This document shows, in pieces, positions 57,701-64,000 of a stretch of 64,000 bases of DNA. Location of the stretch: contig JADCBP010000014.1 in NCBI GenBank assembly GCA_020253445.1, positions 34,947-98,946 of the forward strand, written 5' to 3'. The notes below the pieces were generated by a model that searched no databases, was not told the DNA's origin, and worked only from the letters and a program-made list of their open reading frames with translations. The first letter of the stretch is position 1, and each line of letters opens with the position of its first letter. This DNA is from Methylobacterium sp. Lineage in GTDB: Bacteria; Pseudomonadota; Alphaproteobacteria; Rhizobiales; Beijerinckiaceae. The translations under genes were made by a program, and so were the position numbers.

Positions 57701-58661
57701 ATGAGTGCATTGACGGCCTCGAAGCCAGCGCGTGCGGTGGTCGGCTTGTCGACGGATTGGGTTGCGCAGCCGACCGCGCGGTCATAGCGGATACGAAGAC
57801 CTCCGGAGCCGGTGGCTTGTATCCGAGTGCGCTTCGCGCAATCCCTCCGAGATCATTCGGACGAACGGTGTTGGAGTGACGCCGCCAGCTCTCGATGACG
57901 ATCTTCGCCTCGGCGAGAGAGTAGAAGATCTTGCCATCGAGTAGTTCATCCCTGAGCCGAGCGTTGAAGCTCTCGATGATTGCGAACCAATTGCGCGAAG
58001 CGTGGTTCTCCCACGGGCTGCCCGGCGTGATGTAGGCCGTCTTGGCCCCGACCGCCGTGATCCACTTCTGCACGGCCTTCGCGACGAACTCCGGGCCATT
58101 GTCTGAACGAATGTGGCCAGGGACGCCCCGCAGGATAAACAGATCAGACAGGACGTCGATCACGTCGATCGATTTCAGCCGCCGATCCACGCGGATCGCC
58201 AGGCATTCGTGGGTGAACTCGTCGATGATGTTGAGCATCCGGTATTTCTTCCCCTCATGGGTGCGATCTTCGACAAAGTCATACGACCAGACGTGGTTCG
58301 GGTATTCGGCCCGCAGCCGGATGCACGAGCCGTCGGCCAGCCAGAGGCGGCCTTTCTTCGGCTGCTTTGCCGGAACCTTGAAGCCCTCGCGCCGCCAGAT
58401 GCGCTCGACCCGCTTGTCATTGATGACCCAGCCGGCGGTCGAACGCAGAAGCTCCGCGATCTTCCGATAGCCATACCGGCCGTATCGCCGGACCAGCACA
58501 GTCATGTCGTCGATCAAGGCCTGTTCGTCATCCGGCCCCTTGGGGCGTCGGCGCTGCGTCGAGCGATGCTGCCCGAGCACGCGGCAAACCCGCCGCTCGG
58601 ATAGCTTCAGTTCGGACCGGATATGGTCGATGCAAGCGCGACGCCGCGCGGGGCTCAGAAG
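57699..58661 (-). pseudogene. IS3 orfB transposase, DD35E spacing disrupted by short insertions
   Basis: rve integrase core with YGRYGYRKIAELL, HVWSYDFVEDRT, HIRSDNGPEFVAKAV and ESFNARLRDELL. Read from about 58661 in the -1 frame relative to orfA, as expected for programmed -1 frameshifting. Two sites differ from the usual IS3 sequence: GSPWEN-(HASRNWFAII)-ESFN where GYC is normal, and VRP-(NDLGGIARSA)-LGY where HAS/HSA is normal. Each adds 7 residues in frame. The first lengthens the D-to-E spacing from 35 to 42, so it is probably inactive. Confidence 0.75.
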
Positions 58662-59020
58662 TTTCGCTGACGCGGACCTTCGGTTCCCCGAGCGGCTTCC
58701 GCAAGGATCAGTTTGTCGAGCGTCAGATCCGCCACGGCCCGCCGGAGCCGGGCGTTCTCCGCCTCAAGGTCTTTCATTCGCTTGACCTGATCGCTCTTCA
58801 GCCCGCCGAACTCCTGTCGCCAGCGGTAATACGTGACCTCCGTCACGCCGATATCGCGCACGGCATCAGCGACGGATTTGCCCTGCGAGACCAGGACATC
58901 GACCTGTCGCAGTTTCGCGACGATCTCTTCAGGCTTGTGACGCTTTCTCGGCATGAACAGGATCCTCCTCGTTGCCATAAGACATACTTCAAGGTGGACC
59001 AATTCAATGGGGGTGGATCA
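57701..59020 (-). mobile_element. IS3 family insertion sequence, truncated at its orfB end
   Basis: The orfA-side terminus is TGATCCACCCCC (minus strand from 59020). The opposite terminus should carry a similar inverted repeat after orfB, but the IS5 end follows immediately and no matching repeat is seen beyond it, so the distal end is lost. Confidence 0.75.
58655..58954 (-). CDS. IS3 orfA (helix-turn-helix)
   Basis: About 99 residues: MPRKRHKPEEIVAKLRQVDV with HTH (KSVADAVRDIGVTEVTYYRWRQEF) and a leucine-zipper-like coiled segment (LEAENARLRRAVADLTLDKLIL). Binds the IS ends and joins OrfB by frameshifting near its 3' end. Start at 58954 by homology. Confidence 0.85.
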   Translation of the reverse strand: MPRKRHKPEEIVAKLRQVDVLVSQGKSVADAVRDIGVTEVTYYRWRQEFGGLKSDQVKRMKDLEAENARLRRAVADLTLDKLILAEAARGTEGPRQRNF

Positions 59021-59076
59021 CGAAGATACACGTCAAACCAGGGCTTTTACTTGAACACGAATGTCAACCTGAATTG

Positions 59077-62000
59077 TCAGAGTACAAAATCGCTAGCCGC
59101 CAGCGTATATGTCCCCTGGAGGCGAATCTGGAAATCCGCTGCTCCATCGCCATTCACATCGCCGAAAATATGTGTGTAACCATCGGCCAGGGCATTGTTG
59201 AAGCGCAATTGCCCCGCAACATTCGAAAATGCACTGCTGCCAATGAACGAGAAATTCTGATCACCGGTCAGTGCGGAATTCGCGTCAATTGTGGTAACGT
59301 CAACCTTGTCTTGGCCCTTCATGAAGTCAAGGATGATATCGGACAGGCTGCCCACTGCACTTTCGCTGACGGCATTGAAATCGAAGATATCATTCCCTGC
59401 ATCGCCTCTGAGTTGGTCGAAACCGTTTCCACCGGTCAGGCGGTCAACGCCATTGCCGCCATAAATCACGTCGTCTCCGTTTGAACCGGTAATCGTGTCG
59501 TTGCCGTCTCTGCCATCAATGGCGGCAATGCCGGTCAAAGTCATGGCCGAGAAATTCAGTGTATTCGCAGCCGCACTGCCATGGATCAGCGTGTCACCAA
59601 GACCATTGATGGCCTCGACTGCCATAATTGAAGTCAGGCCGACCACGGTGCCAAAACCGGTTGCCTGAACCGTATCCGTCCCAGCGCCGCCATTGAGCGC
59701 GTCAAAGCCCTCGTCTCCACCGTCGTAGCGGAAGAAATCATGGCCGTTGCCACCGTTCAGGGTGTCATTGCCCGCGCCACCGATGATGATGTCATTGCCA
59801 GCCGAACCGGTAATCACGTCATTGCCGCCCAACCCGAAAATACCGGCAATATTGGTCATGGTCGCGGAACTGAAATTCAGCGTGTTGTTCAGTTCGTTGC
59901 CGCTGATCGTGGCATTGGTGATGCCGGCGGCATTGAACACCTCGACAGTCGCGAGGCTCGACAGCGCCAGAACTGCATTGTTCTCGGTGAACAGCACCGT
60001 ATCCGTTCCGTTACCACCAATAATGGCATCCACCCCGGAATTGACGCCGATCCGGAAGGTATCGTTCCCGTCACCACCGTTTATGATGTCATCGCCGGCA
60101 CCGCCTTCGATGACATTCGCCGCGGTCGAGCCAGTGATGTTGTCGTTGTAATCGGATCCGTCGACATTCTCGAAGCCGGTGATCTTATCGCCCGTGGCAT
60201 CGCCGCCAGAGGCGGTGTTGGTGGCAAGATTGATAGTCAGCGCGCCCCAGCTCCCCGCATAGGAGACCGTATCAATGCCATTGCCACCATTCAGGATATC
60301 CGCGCCCTGGCCTCCGCGAATGACATCGTCACCATCTTCGCCCAGAATCATCTCATCGCCGTAGGTCCCGATGATCATATCGTTGCCGGCGCCGGCACGG
60401 ATGGCGGCAATGCCGGTGAGGGTAATGACATTCGAATCAATCACATCATTGCCAGCACCGAGCTGGATGCTGACATTGGTGAAGCTGCCGCCCTGGATTT
60501 CCTCAACCCCGCTGATCGCCGAAAGCCCGATGGTCGTGTTGGCGGCACTCGCCTGAACAATATCGTAGCCATCCCCGCCGGAAACCGCATCGAGGCCACC
60601 CGTCGCCCCGGCAAACTGGAATACATCGTTGCCGTTGCGACCAGTCAGAGTGTCATTGCCATCCCCGCCGACGAACGTGACATTCGCGCCATCGATCGCC
60701 GTCAGCGTGTCGTTGCCGGCCAGACCCTTGAGCGTCCAGTCACCCAGACTGGTCAGCGTGTAGTTGTCAGCACCAGCCGTCCCTGTCCAGCTCTCCAAAG
60801 CGATGTCATTGAGGTAGATTGTGAAGACCTGATCGGTCCAGGCGCCGAAACTGTCGCTCACGCGAACGGTAACATCGTGCGCATAGGCCGCTTCGTAATC
60901 GAGCAAGGCACCATTTGCGACATAAATACGGCCATCGGCAGCATTGATGCTGAACCGCCCGCCCGCATTGTCGGACAGCGCATAGGTCATCGCATCGCCG
61001 TTGGGATCGGTCCCTTGCGCCTGGATACCGGTATAGGTGCCGGTTGCTGCACCCTCGTTCACAGAATCGACGGTTGCGGCATCGACATCGACGATGTTGA
61101 CCGGACGATCATTGCCGTCCTGCACAAGGATCGTGAATGTACGTGCGGAATTCACACCACCGGTCGAAGCCTGAACGGTAATCGTGTATCCGCGATCAAC
61201 GCCATTCTCCAGAACAGGCGCGGTATCGTAATCGAGCAGGCTGGCATCGGCGACCGTGACGACCCCTGTCACGGGGTTGATGGTAAAGGCACCCCCCGCG
61301 TTGTCGGCAAGAGAAAAGGATGTGGTCGCCACCGGAGCAAGGGCCAGGAGATCAGCGCTGGCCTGCACGGAGAGGTCGATGCCGACATTCGCCCCATTGT
61401 TGGCGCTCGCGGAAACCACCCCCGCGACACCATCCACCGCATTGCCGCCCGTTGCATCGGTGTCCTGCCAATTCGTAGGGGTCAGATCGAGGGTGCGATC
61501 ATTGAACTGGAGGCGCTCGACATTGATCAGGACATCGCCATCGCTCGTGCTCGTATTGCCGCTTTCCAGGCCCCAACTGTCGTAGACGCGAAGTTGGCCC
61601 GAAACCCCGAGCGTCACAGTGTAGCGCGAGAAATCACCACTATAAATAACGGTATCGATACCGTAATTGGCATTGATGACATCATTACCGGCTGAACCGA
61701 TGATTTCGTTATCATGAAAAGCGAATTCCAGCCGTACATTTTGAATATAGAAGCTCGAGAAATCCTGCTGGTCGCTGCCCGTCACAAACACACGGAAATT
61801 AGAGAAATTACCGCTACTAAGCCTCTCGATGGAGTCGCGCGCCAGCGACGCGGCATTGTCAAGCACCAGCGTCAGATTGTTCTCAGCAGCCTCCAACGTG
61901 TCCAGGCCGGTTCCACCCTGATAGTAATCCCCGGTAAGGTTCCCATTGGTATTGGCATAATACGTGGTGTAGCCGCCGGGCTGGTCATAGCCGGACTGCC

Positions 62001-62551
62001 AACCATCCCCACGTAGCATGAAGCGGTCATCCCCTGCACCGCCATCCAGCGTGTCCCGGCCACGGCCACCGGTCAGCGTATCGATACCAGTCCCACCATA
62101 GATGAAGTCATTGCCGAACGACCCATCCAGGATGTCATTGCCACCGCCGCCGTAGATGTAATCAGTCCCGCTGCCGCCGCTTATATTGTCACCCCCGTCG
62201 GTCACCGCCTCTAAGGACCCGTCGCCGTAGAGATAGTTGACGCCTCCCGAGCTGGCAATGATCGTGTCGTTGTTGGCATCGCCATAAATGGTGTTGCCGC
62301 TAGTCCCGCCTCCGTCGCGGAGCGTGTCATTGCCCGCGCCGCCATTCATGACATCGCTCCAGGCCGTGCCGGTGATGGTGTCGTTGCCCGCCCCCCCCAT
62401 TAGAACGCATGATACCGCCCGACAGGGCCGGGGTTCCGGTCCAGTCCCACAGATCGATCGTGTCAGCGGCGCTGGTGCCGGTGACAGTGAAACCAACCAG
62501 CTGCACGCCATTCAGGGTCCACGTACCGTTGATCTTGACGGGAGAGGGCAT
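59077..62551 (-). CDS. Large RTX/cadherin repeat secreted protein, interrupted at a G8 tract
   Basis: About 1157 residues if one G is removed. N-terminus MPSPVKINGTWTLNGVQLVGFTV (ATG 62551, AAAGGAT upstream). RTX nonapeptides (GGAGNDT, GGSGTDYI, GGGGNDIL) form an N-terminal block; two cadherin-like domains follow (about 390-610: FSLADNAGGAFTINPVTGVVTV, YALSDNAGGRFSINAADGRIYV); then many more RTX repeats, a serralysin-type C-terminal region (IILDFMKGQDKVDVTTID, HIFGDVNGDGAADFQI) and a type I secretion tail LAASDFVL. The frame breaks at eight G's (62391-62398); seven would give ..SNGGAGNDTIT. Lower GC than neighbours, suggesting acquisition. Ca-binding surface or secreted adhesin is likely; no T1SS genes in the window. 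Confidence 0.85.
62391..62398. repeat. Homopolymeric G8/C8 tract at the RTX frame break
   Basis: Eight C on the plus strand (G8 in the coding sense). Loss of one base would fuse the two halves into a continuous RTX reading frame. Confidence 0.9.
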
Positions 62552-62760
62552 GTCGATATCCTTTTCTGAAACGATATTGTAGAATTCATCTGTCGCCGCA
62601 TTTAGGCAGGGAGCAAACAAGCCGTCAATCGCAAATTAACCATGTTTTGCAACAAAACGACTTCAACTGCCTCCTTATCCGCAGGTTTATGTGTCGTTAG
62701 GATCAGGACCTATTAATCGGTACGTGAATGTGATTCAGAATCCCTTTCGAGGAGGTTCTG
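62552..62760. other. AT-rich region upstream of the RTX gene
   Basis: About 210 bp between the RTX start and the IS fragments; AT-rich, probably contains the RTX promoter on the minus strand. No gene seen. GGTACGTGAATGTGATTCAGAATCCC (62719-62744, two lines of sequence) probably marks the end of an IS5-type element. Confidence 0.4.
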
Positions 62761-62820
62761 ATGAGCGGATTGTTTTTGCTGAGCGAGCGCCAGATGGCTC
62801 CATTTGTACAGAGAGGTTAA
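62761..62820 (+). pseudogene. Fragment of IS5 family transposase N-terminus
   Basis: ATG with GGAGG upstream gives MSGLFLLSERQMA, the start of a common IS5-type transposase; identity stops there and the frame closes at 62820. The break at about 62798-62802 coincides with the end of the IS481-like fragment. Confidence 0.6.
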
Positions 62821-62852
62821 TCACCTGATAGCGCCGCGGTAGTTGCGGGCTC

Positions 62853-63200
62853 TCAGGCGGTTTTGATTTTGGTCTGTTTCGGCCTGGCTGTCTCCTCCTG
62901 TTGGCTGGCGTTTGGCAGTCCTTTGATGAAGGCCTGAGCTGGCGTTCTGCCGTTCATGCCGCGTCGCTGATGCGGACAGCGGGTGTTGTAGATGACGAGG
63001 TAATCGTCCAGCACGCCTTGCATTTCCTCAATGGTCTCGAACCAGGTTCGGCGGCCCTCCACCCGGAAGTGCTCGTCGAGCAGGGTGCGGTGGAAGCGCT
63101 CGATGATGCCGTTGGATTGCGCCCACTTCACCCGTGTCGTGCGGTGCCCGATCTCGCCACCCTTCAGACGCTCCGCGTAGCGCTTCTCAAGGTGCGCTAA
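62853..63200 (-). pseudogene. IS481 family transposase, C-terminal fragment
   Basis: The C-terminal integrase segment is clear: WAQSNGIIERFHRTLLDEHFRVEGRRTWFETIEEMQGVL, NTRCPHQRRGMNGRTPAQAF. The N-terminal two thirds are missing; upstream sequence in the same frame is antisense prophage DNA. Junction is near 63200. Confidence 0.8.
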
Positions 63201-63356
63201 GCGGGTGTCCGCACTGTCGAATATGACGGCAAGCGCATCAGCTACGCGACCGACGCCGAGATGGCGACGGCGTTCTTCGATCTCGAACGCCGCATTGCCG
63301 CGCAGGGCGCGACACCCATCCGGCAGGTGCGGATCGCCTCCACGAAAGGAACCTGA
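63201..63356 (+). pseudogene. Phage gpW-like head-tail joining protein, 5'-truncated
   Basis: The last 51 codons read AGVRTVEYDGKRISYATD and AFFDLERRIAAQG, a gpW-like pattern of basic strand plus helix. A stop lies immediately upstream and the start is lost at the IS481 junction. It ends 3 bp before the DUF2190 gene, preserving phage gene order. Confidence 0.6.
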
Positions 63357-63359
63357 GCC

Positions 63360-63755
63360 ATGAAGAACTACATTCAGGAAAGCCGGATGATCACGCTCGC
63401 CGCGCCCACGGGCGGGCTTGTCTCGGGCGCGGGCGTCATCATCGGCAACCTGTTCGGCATCGCTTCCCGCGCCGCGCTCGTCGGCGAGCAGGTCGCAATC
63501 AGCACCGAGGGCGTCTATGAACTGCCGAAGCTCGCCAGCGCCGTGATCGCGGCCGGCGCGCGCGTCTCCTGGGACGATACCGCCAAGCAGATCAACGTGC
63601 CGGCGGTGGGCCGCTTCCCGGTAGGAACCGCGATCGAGGCGGCAGGCAATGGCGTGGCGAGGGTACGCGGGCGAGGCTTTCCTTGCGCGCTGAACTCGCC
63701 AGCAGCCCGTAATGGCGGATGCGCTGGAAGCCGCGTGGCGGGGTGTGTAGCGTAA
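63360..63755 (+). pseudogene. DUF2190 phage protein, 3' end disrupted
   Basis: MKNYIQESRMITLAAPTGG, GVIIGNLFGIAS, VAISTEGVYELPK and VSWDDTAKQINVPAVG match the DUF2190 family found beside phage capsid genes. Similarity is lost after about residue 103 (63670), and the frame runs into the IS66 end at 63752. A short ATG frame at 63712 (MADALEAAWRGV) may be the start of another phage gene cut by IS66. Confidence 0.75.
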
Positions 63756-64000
63756 GCGTCCGGTCAGTTTGCTGATGGGATCTGATTGATGTTCCACGGC
63801 AGGAGATCGCCGACGCGATTGATGGGGTGGTCGGCGATGCGCTCGAGGACAGATCGGAGATAGGCCTCTGGATTGAGGCCGTTGAGCTTCGCGGTTTCGA
63901 TCAGAGACAGGATGCCCGCGGCCCGCTCCCCGCCTTTGTCGGATCCGGCGAAGAGCCAGTTCTTGCGGCCGAGCGCGATTGGCCGGATGCTCCGTTCGGC
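63752..64000 (-). mobile_element. IS66 family element, end plus partial transposase
   Basis: Terminus GTAAGCGTCCGG at 63752 is typical of IS66. The minus-strand reading frame ending at 63764 encodes the TnpC C-terminus: ERSIRPIALGRKNWLFAGSD-GGERAAGIL, ETAKLNGLNPEAYLRSVLERIADHPINRVGDLLPWN. The element continues beyond the window. Confidence 0.88.
63764..64000 (-). CDS. IS66 family transposase (TnpC), C-terminus only in window
   Basis: 78 codons of the C-terminal region of the IS66 DDE transposase, ending IPSAN at 63764. N-terminus lies outside the window. Confidence 0.88.
   Translation of the reverse strand, partial: AERSIRPIALGRKNWLFAGSDKGGERAAGILSLIETAKLNGLNPEAYLRSVLERIADHPINRVGDLLPWNINQIPSAN

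Noticed and set aside
59740..61695. 651-residue plus-strand open frame
   Set aside because: Antisense to the RTX repeats; periodic sequence reflects the repeats.

Overview
The window is GC-rich chromosomal DNA (roughly 63-64% by eye, with a lower-GC accessory right end) from an alphaproteobacterium, most likely Hyphomicrobiales (Rhizobiales). Support comes from CtrA, ChpT and SciP of the CckA-ChpT-CtrA cell-cycle circuit, FlbD, an EipA/DUF1134 envelope protein, a PmtA-type phospholipid methyltransferase, and CIRCE-controlled groESL. I did not resolve genus.

Layout. (1) 1-5308, minus strand: a fully overlapping operon for aerobic aryl-CoA breakdown. In order of transcription it encodes a fused FAD monooxygenase/OYE reductase (salicylyl-CoA/2-aminobenzoyl-CoA type), an SDR, a MarR regulator, a crotonase and an acyl-CoA dehydrogenase. 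A divergent arylformamidase-like hydrolase follows. (2) 6348-10216: malonyl-CoA synthetase coupled to a DUF1989 protein, divergent from a Bug/TctC solute receptor. (3) 10261-15297: GntR/FCD regulator with a fused FAD/Fe-S 2-hydroxyacid dehydrogenase, divergent from a glyoxylate-type aminotransferase. (4) 15463-19494: cold-shock protein, coiled-coil membrane protein, EipA, YHS protein, CysQ-like phosphatase and ChpT. (5) 19633-25380: cheA(REC)-cheW-cheY-cheB-cheR. (6) 25527-26228: ctrA, divergent from fliIJ. (7) 30277-41515: the flagellar export/switch cluster fliF-G-H-N-flbD and flhA, then fliK-flgD, with pdxA and sciP between. (8) 41756-50733: mnmA, pmtA, tRNA-CAT, two TadE-like genes, a short CpaC-N-like protein, Flp pilin, malate synthase, Nudix, DUF2076 and an L,D-transpeptidase. 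(9) 51053-56112: cheZ, two transporters and groESL. (10) 56101-64000: an accessory zone with a 77-bp tandem repeat, IS5 and IS3 elements, a large RTX/cadherin protein gene broken at a G8 tract, and a scrapyard of IS481, IS5, IS66 and prophage fragments.

Regulatory logic. ChpT, CtrA, SciP and FlbD lie within about 20 kb of one another. The fliF and flhA upstream regions share the same composite site: a CtrA-like box (one mismatch each), exactly 7 bp, then a GGCAA-N3-TTGCC palindrome. The fliK-flgD operon instead has a near-consensus sigma54 promoter with the same palindrome about 90 bp upstream. This fits a CtrA-to-FlbD/sigma54 flagellar cascade in which one palindrome represses early genes and activates later ones. 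CtrA-like boxes also precede sciP and flp.

The most interesting leads are that composite flagellar promoter code; the G8 tract that disrupts, and may phase-switch, the RTX protein; the 77-bp amplification that copies the groEL stop region plus a hairpin; and an IS3 orfB carrying two related 30-bp segments in opposite orientation that break its DD35E spacing.
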